Assembly (NCBI GenBank): GCA_937897325.1
Contig: CALCOY010000015.1
Span: forward strand, 240,304-304,303
Reading direction: 5' to 3'
Origin: an uncultured Shimia sp.
GTDB taxonomy: Bacteria > Pseudomonadota > Alphaproteobacteria > Rhodobacterales > Rhodobacteraceae
Length of the DNA: 64,000 bases
In this document: piece after piece, positions 28,436-35,730 of the stretch
Layout: each line of letters begins with the position of its first letter
How positions within the stretch are numbered: the first letter of the stretch is position 1
Position numbers and translations under genes: made by a program
The notes under the pieces: generated by a model
Database searches by the model: none
Told to the model about the DNA's origin: nothing
What the model saw: the letters and a program-made list of their open reading frames with translations, nothing else

Positions 28436-29017
28436 ATGCCATCTCGGTTGGTAAACTTGCGTCGTACCGTCTCGTGGAATGATTTTACTGGACAAGTTCC
28501 GGCGAATTCATCCCACGCAGCACATATCGAAACCAACATGAACCTACAGTATGGCCATGCGTCTTCGGGCGGGCAGACCCATCTATCTGACAATGTTGTG
28601 GTGACAGTCCAGTTGCACCGCAATCAAAGTTGGGCCAAGCCCGGTGCCGTGAGGACAGCGGCGCTTTTGAACCATGAACAGCGGCACTACGACATCACCG
28701 CATTGATGGCGCGCGATTTCTTTCTGGATCTTATGCAGCTAAAGGATCGGACTTTCGCCTCGGTGGCGGCTCTGAGACAGGAGATCACCCGCCTTGCTGG
28801 CGTCTATGCGTCTCAGCCCGTTCATGACCAGTATGATCCGGAAACCAACCACGGTTTGCGACCGAATGATCAACGCCGCTGGAATTGCATGATAGACCGC
28901 GCCTTTACCCAGCCGCGCACTCCACTGACCCGCGCACCGGACGGAGCGGTCTACAAGATCCGCCTGTTGGAAGTGATCGGCGGCAATACTGGGGCCTGCG
29001 TGCCAGCGACGCCTTAG
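28436..29017 (+). CDS. DUF922-type protein with HEXXH motif (putative Zn peptidase)
   Basis: A 193-aa protein resembling the DUF922/COG5661 group described as predicted secreted Zn-dependent proteases. It has VSWNDFTG near the N-terminus and NHEQRHYDI near residue 78, containing HEXXH. A TTGGAG ribosome-binding site supports the ATG at 28436. An ATG at 28385 would add a hydrophobic leader, which would fit the secreted prediction but has no ribosome-binding site. The 100 bp before the gene is strikingly AT-rich compared with its surroundings. It stands alone, converging on crtC with a shared TTAG stop. Confidence 0.65.
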   Translation: MPSRLVNLRRTVSWNDFTGQVPANSSHAAHIETNMNLQYGHASSGGQTHLSDNVVVTVQLHRNQSWAKPGAVRTAALLNHEQRHYDITALMARDFFLDLMQLKDRTFASVAALRQEITRLAGVYASQPVHDQYDPETNHGLRPNDQRRWNCMIDRAFTQPRTPLTRAPDGAVYKIRLLEVIGGNTGACVPATP

Positions 29018-29952
29018 AATTCCCAACGCGGGCGGCGTGGGACACGCACGGCCAGCATCGGTTTGAGTAGGGGTGAACGGAAGCGACGCAGATCGAGCGC
29101 TTCATGCACACCGGTTGTTTCCTGACCATCAAGCTGCGTACGCACCGCCGCGCGGGTATAAAATGGCGCATCCAGCATCGCTTTGACTTGACGGGGTTTG
29201 TACCCCTGATCGGCGCGTGTTTCCCGGCGGACGGCCCAAAGGCTGCGGGCCATCCGTGCCTTGTCGGGCAGAGGGATTGTCTCTGCCGAGCCGTTTGCGC
29301 CAAAGCGGAAGGCAGCAGCAAGTTCTGAACCGTCAAGCCGGGTCGCATCGTAAAAGCACGTCGCACCATCACCTGTAGGGAACCGACCCCAGGTCCAATA
29401 GCTGAAATCCTGCTCCAAGGCCCGCGTGCCGAAATTGGCGTCGAAGTAGCCCTCGCCTTGCCATTGCCAACCAGGCCGGTCTATGTCGACTTCGATCCGC
29501 GCGCGTGGCGCGAAGGGTCGCCAGATGTGGCTGCTGTCCTTGGTCAGCGGCAGCTCTACCCCGGTGATAGCACCGTGATAGACGCGGATCCGGCCCTTGA
29601 TGTGGTTGATCCAAGGCCAAGACGACCATTCATCGATGTCGATGCACAGGTGGTCGCCGCACCAGACCATCTTGGAAGGTCCCACTTCAAACCGCGAGGC
29701 CGTCTGGCGTAAGGCTGACGTGCCGCGATCCGTCATCGTGAAGCGGCCGCCCGGCCCATATGTCGCGACGTTGATGCAAACGTGGTTCTGGGGGTTCTTG
29801 CGGCCCGACCAGCGATACCACGGAGAGAAGACCGATCCGATGAAACCGATAACCGAAACGGCGCGGCGTCCGCAATCGCTCAGGCCGTCGACATACCACC
29901 ATGCATAGCCGTTCGAGGCGACGTGGATGTTGAAGTTAGGTCGCTCAAGATC
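29014..29952 (-). CDS. crtC: Hydroxyneurosporene/carotenoid 1,2-hydratase CrtC (5' end uncertain)
   Basis: CrtC adds water to the psi-end double bond in the spheroidene/spirilloxanthin pathway. Strong family segments are GYAWWYVDGLSD, FIGSVFSPWYRWSG, ATYGPGGRFTMTDRG and GYFDANFGTRALE. The 5' boundary is approximate. The frame is open to an ATG at 30228, which would overlap crtD by about 350 bp. Between that ATG and residue FTMTDRG there is no in-frame ATG, GTG or TTG, because every Val and Leu codon there is GTT, GTC, CTN or TTA. I placed the end just upstream of the conserved ERPNFN stretch. A CTG at 29883 overlapping the crtD TGA is another candidate. It follows crtD in one operon. Confidence 0.85.
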   Translation of the reverse strand, partial: DLERPNFNIHVASNGYAWWYVDGLSDCGRRAVSVIGFIGSVFSPWYRWSGRKNPQNHVCINVATYGPGGRFTMTDRGTSALRQTASRFEVGPSKMVWCGDHLCIDIDEWSSWPWINHIKGRIRVYHGAITGVELPLTKDSSHIWRPFAPRARIEVDIDRPGWQWQGEGYFDANFGTRALEQDFSYWTWGRFPTGDGATCFYDATRLDGSELAAAFRFGANGSAETIPLPDKARMARSLWAVRRETRADQGYKPRQVKAMLDAPFYTRAAVRTQLDGQETTGVHEALDLRRFRSPLLKPMLAVRVPRRPRWEF

Positions 29953-31418
29953 GCCTCGGCCGCGTGCCGCGCGGAGAGCGTCGCCATCGACACGCCCGCG
30001 CCGGGGTGGGTTCCCCCGCCTGCAAGGTAGAGGTTCGGGATCGCGGTTCGGGCTGTCGGGCGCTTCAATCCGGCCGTCATCCCGTGGGGCGTCTGGCCGT
30101 AAAGGGCGCCCTGACTTTCGGGAAACATCTGCGCGAAATGTCGGGGCGTCGTCACAGTTTGCGGGCTCGGCATCGGGCTGAACGTCAAGCCGAACTGCGC
30201 TATCTTCTGCATGATCTGAGGATGCCATGTCTCGATGTCCTCTCTGATAGGAATGTCGTCGGTGGGCGGTGCATTTGTGATGATCTCGAACCGTTCGAGC
30301 GCAGGCGGATCCACACCCTGCCCGCGGTCGAGCGCGCAGATATAGATACTCGGCTTGTCCGGGACGCGGTTCGCCATAAGGTCGTGGAACTCCGAAAGCG
30401 GCTCTGAGTCGAAAAACACGTTGTGATGGACCAGTTGCGAGCCGTGTGGCGTGGCCGCGAAACTGTGGACCCGCGCTGAGAAGCTGCGCTTTTCGGTCAA
30501 TGTCTGACGGGCTATCTGCGTCAAATCCGGGCCAAGCGCGCCTGTGGCCAAGGCACGGGGATCACCCGCATAAACGGCGCCATCACAAGGAATGATGTCA
30601 CCGCCCTGAAGGTGGACCTTACTGGCCAGGCCATTTTGTATCTCTATCCGGTCGACATGAGCATCCGTGATGATCCGCACCCCATGCACAGCCAACAACC
30701 TGCCAATGGCCTCGGTCAGCTTGTGCATGCCACCCTTCACCACCCAGACGCCTGCGGCCTCGGCATGCCATATCAGCTGCAGGATCGCTGGCGCATGGCT
30801 TGGGCTGCCGCCGACATAAGTGGCGTACCGGCCAAAAAGTTGGACGAGCCGTGGATCATCGAAACTGCGCCGCAGCATGTTGTGCAATGTGGACAGTGGC
30901 CCCATCAGCGGGATCAGGCCGGGCTGTCGCAAGACATGTCCAGCCAGCTGGGCGAAACGCGGTGTCATTGCCTGCATCATTGGGGCATCGAATGCCTCAA
31001 AGAGCCGCCGGGACCTTGAAGAGAACCGAAGGAATTGGTCTGCCGCCTTGGCCCCTGCAAATGCGCGAACGGCATCGAAGCTTTGCGCCTCGTCCTCAAA
31101 AAGATCGAGCCTGGACCCGTCTGGCCAGAAGTGCCGTGCCAGTAGGTCTTGACGGATCAGCGTGACATGATCCTCCAGCTTCTCACCGGCGCTCTCAAAA
31201 AGACCGTCGAAGACATGCCTCATCGTCAGAACTGTAGGGCCAGCATCGATAGGCCCCGCGCTACTGGGGTGGGTTCGTATCTTTCCACCAAGCGTCGCAT
31301 GTCGCTCAAGCAGGGTCACTTCGAGTCCTGCCGCCGACAGCCGCAATGCGGTCGCCAAACCGGCGATGCCGGCTCCGATCACGACGATCCTCGAACGCTG
31401 GATAGGGTGTGGCCGCAC
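29880..31418 (-). CDS. crtD: Methoxyneurosporene (1-OH-carotenoid 3,4-) dehydrogenase CrtD
   Basis: A 512-aa FAD enzyme that introduces the 3,4 double bond in the spheroidene-type pathway. An N-terminal dinucleotide motif VVIGAGIAGLATA lies near residue 12 and the C-terminal flavin motif LYLAGGGTHPGAG about 40 residues before the end. The GTG start at 31418 follows AGAGGGG with a 6-nt spacer and places the Rossmann motif correctly; ORF sequence upstream of it covers the operators and is rejected. The gene is divergent from crtE across a 117-bp region containing two PpsR-type sites. Confidence 0.93.
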   Translation of the reverse strand: MRPHPIQRSRIVVIGAGIAGLATALRLSAAGLEVTLLERHATLGGKIRTHPSSAGPIDAGPTVLTMRHVFDGLFESAGEKLEDHVTLIRQDLLARHFWPDGSRLDLFEDEAQSFDAVRAFAGAKAADQFLRFSSRSRRLFEAFDAPMMQAMTPRFAQLAGHVLRQPGLIPLMGPLSTLHNMLRRSFDDPRLVQLFGRYATYVGGSPSHAPAILQLIWHAEAAGVWVVKGGMHKLTEAIGRLLAVHGVRIITDAHVDRIEIQNGLASKVHLQGGDIIPCDGAVYAGDPRALATGALGPDLTQIARQTLTEKRSFSARVHSFAATPHGSQLVHHNVFFDSEPLSEFHDLMANRVPDKPSIYICALDRGQGVDPPALERFEIITNAPPTDDIPIREDIETWHPQIMQKIAQFGLTFSPMPSPQTVTTPRHFAQMFPESQGALYGQTPHGMTAGLKRPTARTAIPNLYLAGGGTHPGAGVSMATLSARHAAEAILSDLTSTSTSPRTAMHGGMSTA

Positions 31419-31470
31419 GCAAGGCCCCTCTTTGATCCGGATGCCTGATTGTTGACTCAAGCATCCGATG

Positions 31471-31488
31471 TGTCCAGTATGATTTACA
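31471..31488. promoter_or_regulatory. PpsR/CrtJ operator, crtD-crtE region, site 1
   Basis: TGT-N12-ACA, written TGTCCAGTATGATTTACA. This is the established binding motif of the redox/light-responsive repressor PpsR (CrtJ). It is 6 bp from a second copy, the tandem arrangement needed for cooperative binding. Confidence 0.85.
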
Positions 31489-31494
31489 CTTAAG

Positions 31495-31512
31495 TGTCGT
31501 ACAAAGATGACA
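31495..31512. promoter_or_regulatory. PpsR/CrtJ operator, crtD-crtE region, site 2
   Basis: TGTCGTACAAAGATGACA, the fuller TGTC-N10-GACA form. The ACA of site 1 and TGT of site 2 are the ends of a perfect 12-bp palindrome ACACTTAAGTGT (31486-31497). The pair should repress both divergent operons. Confidence 0.87.
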
Positions 31513-31535
31513 CTCGCTGGAATAGGGGGCGCTTT

Positions 31536-32408
31536 ATGCCACTCATGACCCGGATCGAAACTGCGATTTCCAATGCGATCGCTATTGGTCAGGGCCGGGG
31601 GGCAGTGCCCGGCCAACTTGCCTCGGCTCTCGACTACGCGACTTCACCTGGTGGTGCGCGCATTCGCCCGACGATTCTGATGTCGGTCGCCATGGCCTGT
31701 GGGGACGACAGGCCTAAGGTTTCTGACGCTGCCGCCGCCTCGCTAGAGCTGATCCATTGCGCGTCCCTTGTGCATGACGATCTGCCCTGTTTCGACGATG
31801 CGGACATCCGGCGGGGCAAACCATCGGTGCATAAGGCCTACTCCGAACCGCTCGCTGTTCTGACGGGGGACAGCCTGATCATTTTGGCCTTCGAGATCCT
31901 GGCCCGGCAATCGGCCCTGGCGCCCGATCGCGCGGCGCAGCTGATCCTGACCTTGTCGCAACGCTCTGGCATGCCCGGCGGCATCTGTGCGGGGCAGGCC
32001 TGGGAATCAGAGGCCGAGGTCGATCTGAGCGCCTATCACCAGGCCAAGACCGGCGCCCTGTTCATCGCTGCGACACAAATGGGGGCCGTCGCAGCAGGAC
32101 AAGAGCCCGAGCCATGGTTCGAGCTGGGCGCCCGGATCGGAGAGGCGTTCCAGGTCGCAGACGATCTGCGGGATGCGCTTTACGATTCGGAAACGCTTGG
32201 CAAACCGGTTGGGCAGGACGATCTGCATGGTCGACCTAACGCGGTTTCGGAACTGGGCGTTCAGGGCGCGATATCTCGGCTGAAAGACATCCTGAGCGGT
32301 GCGATTGCCTCGATCCCATCTTGTCCGGGCGAGGCGGCGCTGGCCGAAATGGTGCGCCGCTATGCGGAACGGCTTACCCCGGTCGCGCCGACCCATCACA
32401 ATGTCTGA
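31536..32408 (+). CDS. crtE: Geranylgeranyl diphosphate synthase CrtE
   Basis: A 290-aa prenyl transferase that makes GGPP for carotenoids and the bacteriochlorophyll tail. The first Asp-rich motif is DDLPCFDD (81-88). The second is ADDLRDA near residue 218. The ATG at 31536 follows AGGGGGC; the in-frame GTG at 31494 lies in PpsR site 2 and is rejected. The stop overlaps the crtF start by 8 bp. Confidence 0.95.
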   Translation: MPLMTRIETAISNAIAIGQGRGAVPGQLASALDYATSPGGARIRPTILMSVAMACGDDRPKVSDAAAASLELIHCASLVHDDLPCFDDADIRRGKPSVHKAYSEPLAVLTGDSLIILAFEILARQSALAPDRAAQLILTLSQRSGMPGGICAGQAWESEAEVDLSAYHQAKTGALFIAATQMGAVAAGQEPEPWFELGARIGEAFQVADDLRDALYDSETLGKPVGQDDLHGRPNAVSELGVQGAISRLKDILSGAIASIPSCPGEAALAEMVRRYAERLTPVAPTHHNV

Positions 32409-33507
32409 CACGGCGACCGCCTGGCGGGGGGGCTGGCTGAACCGGCTGGTCGCGAAGCCGGGCTTTCAAAGCTGGGCATCGCGATTCCTGCTCACCCGCG
32501 GTCAGGCGCGAAGGGACGGTGCGGCGCTGTTCGATATCGTCCAGGGATTCGTGCAATCGCAGGTCTTGATGGCGCTTGTCGAACTTGATGTCTTCCGCAG
32601 GTTGCGGTCAGGCCCGCAAACCGCTGCGATCCTCGGGAAGGCCTGTGATGTGCCCGCAGCCCGGATGGAGGTCCTTTTGCAAGCTGGCGCGGCCCTGTCG
32701 CTGCTCAAGCGTAAGGGCGAAAGATACGCCATGGCCCGTAAGGGCGCGGCCCTTTTGGGTGTGCCGGGGCTGGAGGCGATGATTCGCCATCATCGCGCCT
32801 TTTACGACGACCTTCGCGATCCGGTTGCTTTGTTGCGTGGACCTGAAACGACACATCTCAGCCAATTCTGGCCTTATGTCTTTGGTGTGCAAGGCACAGT
32901 GGCACCAGATGTGGCGCGGACCTATTCGGATCTTATGGCGCAATCGCAGCTGCTTGTCGCGGAAGACACTTTGCGCACCGTCTCCCTCGCGGGCATCTCC
33001 AATCTTCTGGATGTAGGTGGCGGCACCGGAGCATTTCTTGAAGCCGCAGGACAGGCTAACGCGGCAATGCAGATGATGCTTTTCGACCTGCCACCGGTTG
33101 TACCTGACGCACAAGCGCGCTTCGAATCGGCAGGTATGGCGCACCGCGTCGCCATCACACCCGGATCCTTTCTTGAGGATCCGCTGCCCGGTGGCGCCGA
33201 TGCAATTTCGCTGGTCCGCGTGCTCTACGACCATTCGGACGAGACCGTGCGCGCGTTGCTGGCCAAGGTGTATAATGCCTTGCCGGAAGGCGGGCGACTG
33301 ATCATTTCCGAGCCGATGGGCGGCGGCAAGCGTCCGGAAAAGGCGGGGGATGTGTACTTCGCCTTTTATACGATGGCGATGCAGACTGGCCGCGCGCGTT
33401 CTGCCGCCGAGATCGGCGCGCTGTGCGAAGAAGCCGGCTTTCGGGGCATTCAGAGCAAGTCCCCATCGCGCGCCTATGTGACGCGTGTTCTTACTGCGGT
33501 GAAGTGA
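32401..33507 (+). CDS. crtF: Hydroxyneurosporene O-methyltransferase CrtF
   Basis: A 368-aa SAM-dependent methyltransferase that methylates the C-1 hydroxyl made by CrtC. A helical dimerisation N-terminus (about 35-110) is followed by the SAM motif LLDVGGGTGAF at about 202-212 and the conserved LVRVLYDHSDE segment near 275. It overlaps crtE by 8 bp and is followed by the bchC control region. Confidence 0.94.
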   Translation: MSDTATAWRGGWLNRLVAKPGFQSWASRFLLTRGQARRDGAALFDIVQGFVQSQVLMALVELDVFRRLRSGPQTAAILGKACDVPAARMEVLLQAGAALSLLKRKGERYAMARKGAALLGVPGLEAMIRHHRAFYDDLRDPVALLRGPETTHLSQFWPYVFGVQGTVAPDVARTYSDLMAQSQLLVAEDTLRTVSLAGISNLLDVGGGTGAFLEAAGQANAAMQMMLFDLPPVVPDAQARFESAGMAHRVAITPGSFLEDPLPGGADAISLVRVLYDHSDETVRALLAKVYNALPEGGRLIISEPMGGGKRPEKAGDVYFAFYTMAMQTGRARSAAEIGALCEEAGFRGIQSKSPSRAYVTRVLTAVK

Positions 33508-33523
33508 AAGCCACCACTAAGAG

Positions 33524-33541
33524 TGTCTAAACTAGTTGACA
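33524..33541. promoter_or_regulatory. PpsR/CrtJ operator upstream of bchC, site 1
   Basis: TGTCTAAACTAGTTGACA, a TGTC-N10-GACA site. Its last six bases TTGACA double as the probable -35 box of the bchC promoter, so binding would block RNA polymerase. Confidence 0.88.
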
Positions 33542-33563
33542 CATTAAGATGTCCATTTAGAAT
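33536..33563 (+). promoter_or_regulatory. Probable sigma-70 promoter of bchCXYZ
   Basis: TTGACA (33536-33541), a 16-bp spacer, then TAGAAT (33558-33563). Both hexamers lie within PpsR sites 1 and 2, the classic repressed bchC promoter layout. Confidence 0.7.
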
Positions 33564-33567
33564 GACA
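33550..33567. promoter_or_regulatory. PpsR/CrtJ operator upstream of bchC, site 2
   Basis: TGTCCATTTAGAATGACA, 8 bp after site 1, the spacing known for cooperative CrtJ binding. It covers the -10 box of the bchC promoter. Confidence 0.88.
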
Positions 33568-33640
33568 TTCAGGAATCCGGGGGTCGATGCGTCTAACAGG
33601 ACGCGACCCGTTCGAAACATCCGGAGATATGGAGGTTCCC

Positions 33641-34576
33641 TTGGACACGACGGCGGTCCTGCTTAACGGTCCCAAAGATCTGGATCTCGCGCCCTTGACG
33701 CTTACCGTGCCGGGTCCCGCCGACCTTGTTGTCGATATCGCCTATTCGGGCGTTTCGACTGGTACCGAAAAGCTGTTCTGGACAGGTGAGATGCCACCCT
33801 TTCCGGGCATGGGTTATCCGCTGGTGCCGGGCTACGAGGCCGCCGGAGAAGTTGTCGAGGCAGGGCCGCTGACGGGGTTTAAGCCGGGTGACTACGTCTT
33901 TGTGCCGGGGGCAAGCTGCTTTGAGGGAGCTTTTGGCCTGTTCGGCGGGGCGGCCAGCCGGGTCGTCACTGACAGCGAGAGGGTCTCAAGGATTGATCCC
34001 GCGCTGAAGTCCGAGGGCGCGCTCCTGGCTTTGGCGGCCACCGCGCGTCATGCAATGGCTGGTCTCAACAACACCATGCCGGATTTGATCGTTGGGCATG
34101 GCGTGCTGGGCCGACTTCTGGCACGCCTGACAATCGCGGCGGGTGCGCCTGCGCCCACCGTTTGGGAGATTGATCCACAACGCATGGACGGCGCGAAGGG
34201 CTATGAGGTGACGGCGCCTGACAAGGACAGCCGTCACGACTACCGCTCGATCTACGATGCCTCTGGCAACGGTGATTTGCTCAATGATCTTGTCAGCCGC
34301 ATCGTTAAGGGCGGGGAGATCGTTCTGGCGGGGTTTTATTCCGCGCCCCTAAGCTTTGCGTTTCCGCCCGCCTTTATGAAAGAGGCCCGCTTCCGTGTCG
34401 CCGCCGAATGGACGCGCGGCGATCTACTGGCGACTAAGGCCTTGGTCGAAAGCGGGGCATTAAGTTTGGACGGTCTGATCACACATCACGCCAAACCTGA
34501 AGATGTCCAGACCGCCTATCGTCAGGCCTTCGAGGATCCAGCCTGCCTGAAGATGATTTTGGATTGGGAGAACTGA
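33641..34576 (+). CDS. bchC: Bacteriochlorophyllide a dehydrogenase BchC
   Basis: A ~311-aa medium-chain dehydrogenase-fold enzyme that oxidises the 3-hydroxyethyl group to 3-acetyl in bacteriochlorophyll a synthesis. Family features: [25 protein letters not shown] and a Rossmann region with VGHGVLGRL. The TTG at 33641 is preceded by GGAGG with a 5-nt spacer and yields [14 protein letters not shown], like other BchC N-termini. The ATG at 33629 has a badly spaced ribosome-binding site. First gene of bchCXYZ, 4 bp before bchX. Confidence 0.93.
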   Translation: MDTTAVLLNGPKDLDLAPLTLTVPGPADLVVDIAYSGVSTGTEKLFWTGEMPPFPGMGYPLVPGYEAAGEVVEAGPLTGFKPGDYVFVPGASCFEGAFGLFGGAASRVVTDSERVSRIDPALKSEGALLALAATARHAMAGLNNTMPDLIVGHGVLGRLLARLTIAAGAPAPTVWEIDPQRMDGAKGYEVTAPDKDSRHDYRSIYDASGNGDLLNDLVSRIVKGGEIVLAGFYSAPLSFAFPPAFMKEARFRVAAEWTRGDLLATKALVESGALSLDGLITHHAKPEDVQTAYRQAFEDPACLKMILDWEN

Positions 34577-34580
34577 GCCT

Positions 34581-35582
34581 GTGAAAGACGAAGTGCCAAA
34601 TCTGAAAGATTTCGACAAGCGTTTGCGTGACGAGGCGCATGAGGACCTGGCCGATATCATTGCCGAGGAACCGACGAGTAAAACGCAGATCATCGCGATC
34701 TACGGCAAAGGGGGTATCGGCAAGTCTTTCACGCTGGCCAACCTTAGCCACATGATGGCCGAGCAGGGCAAACGCGTTCTTCTCATCGGGTGCGACCCTA
34801 AATCCGACACCACATCGCTTCTGTTCGGCGGGAAGGCTTGCCCGACAATCATTGAAACCTCGACGCGCAAAAAGCTCGCGGGGGAGGAAGTAAAGATCGG
34901 CGATGTCTGTTTCAAGCGCGGCGGTGTCTTTGCGATGGAGCTGGGCGGGCCCGAGGTTGGGCGCGGCTGTGGCGGACGCGGGATTATCCACGGGTTCGAA
35001 CTGCTCGAAAAGCTGGGCTTTCACGATTGGGATTTTGACTACGTCCTGCTCGATTTTCTGGGCGATGTGGTCTGCGGCGGCTTCGGTTTGCCGATTGCGC
35101 GGGACATGGCCCAAAAGGTGATCCTGGTCGGATCCAATGATCTTCAATCTTTGTATGTTGCCAACAACGTCTGTTCGGCTGTCGAGTATTTCCGCAAGCT
35201 GGGCGGCAATGTCGGCGTGGCGGGACTGGTCATCAACAAGGATGACGGGTCGGGCGAGGCGCAGGCTTTTGCCAAGGCCGTCGATATCCCGGTGCTCGCC
35301 TCCATTCCGCAGGACGATGATCTGCGCAAGAAATCCGCGAATTATCAGATTGTCGGTACGTCCGAAAGCCAATGGGGCAATTTGTTCGCTGAGCTTGGTC
35401 TGAACGTCGCCGAAGCGCCGCCCGTTCGTCCAACTCCGCTGTCTCAGGACGATTTGCTCGGGCTTTTTGACGGATCTGACACAGGTGCCGGTGTGGTTCT
35501 TGAGCCCGCAACAGATATGGATATGCGCGGCAAGAATGCGGCACCAAAGGCATCGCTGGAGGTGATCTATGACGACGCCTAA
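34581..35582 (+). CDS. bchX: Chlorophyllide a reductase iron protein BchX
   Basis: A 333-aa NifH-like ATPase that delivers electrons to BchYZ. The P-loop YGKGGIGKS is at about 41-49. The two [4Fe-4S] cysteines of the dimer interface lie in RGCGGRG (about 131) and DVVCGGFG (about 166). The start is GTG. The last codons overlap a 53-codon ORF that leads into bchY. Confidence 0.95.
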   Translation: MKDEVPNLKDFDKRLRDEAHEDLADIIAEEPTSKTQIIAIYGKGGIGKSFTLANLSHMMAEQGKRVLLIGCDPKSDTTSLLFGGKACPTIIETSTRKKLAGEEVKIGDVCFKRGGVFAMELGGPEVGRGCGGRGIIHGFELLEKLGFHDWDFDYVLLDFLGDVVCGGFGLPIARDMAQKVILVGSNDLQSLYVANNVCSAVEYFRKLGGNVGVAGLVINKDDGSGEAQAFAKAVDIPVLASIPQDDDLRKKSANYQIVGTSESQWGNLFAELGLNVAEAPPVRPTPLSQDDLLGLFDGSDTGAGVVLEPATDMDMRGKNAAPKASLEVIYDDA

Positions 35583-35730
35583 CGATCCTGCAATGCGCGA
35601 AGCGTCTCTGCAAGACCTTCACGAACGGACGGAAGAACTGGTGAGGAGATCGCAGCGCCTGAAGCAGCAGACCGAGAATAATGGACTTCGCTTGGCACGT
35701 CAGACTAAGAAGAACGAAAGCAAAGCGTGA
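35569..35730 (+). CDS. Small 53-aa ORF coupled between bchX and bchY
   Basis: ATG at 35569, inside the end of bchX (14-bp overlap), to TGA at 35728-35730. The TGA overlaps the GTG start of bchY (GTGA). The product is highly charged and helical, with an amphipathic, coiled-coil-like stretch at about 15-35 (DLHERTEELVRRSQRLKQQ) and a basic tail ending KKNESKA. Overlap with both neighbours means its translation is probably required to couple BchX and BchY synthesis. No membrane segment or cysteine. I do not recognise it. It could be an assembly factor for chlorophyllide reductase, or only a coupling device. Confidence 0.6.
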   Translation: MTTPNDPAMREASLQDLHERTEELVRRSQRLKQQTENNGLRLARQTKKNESKA

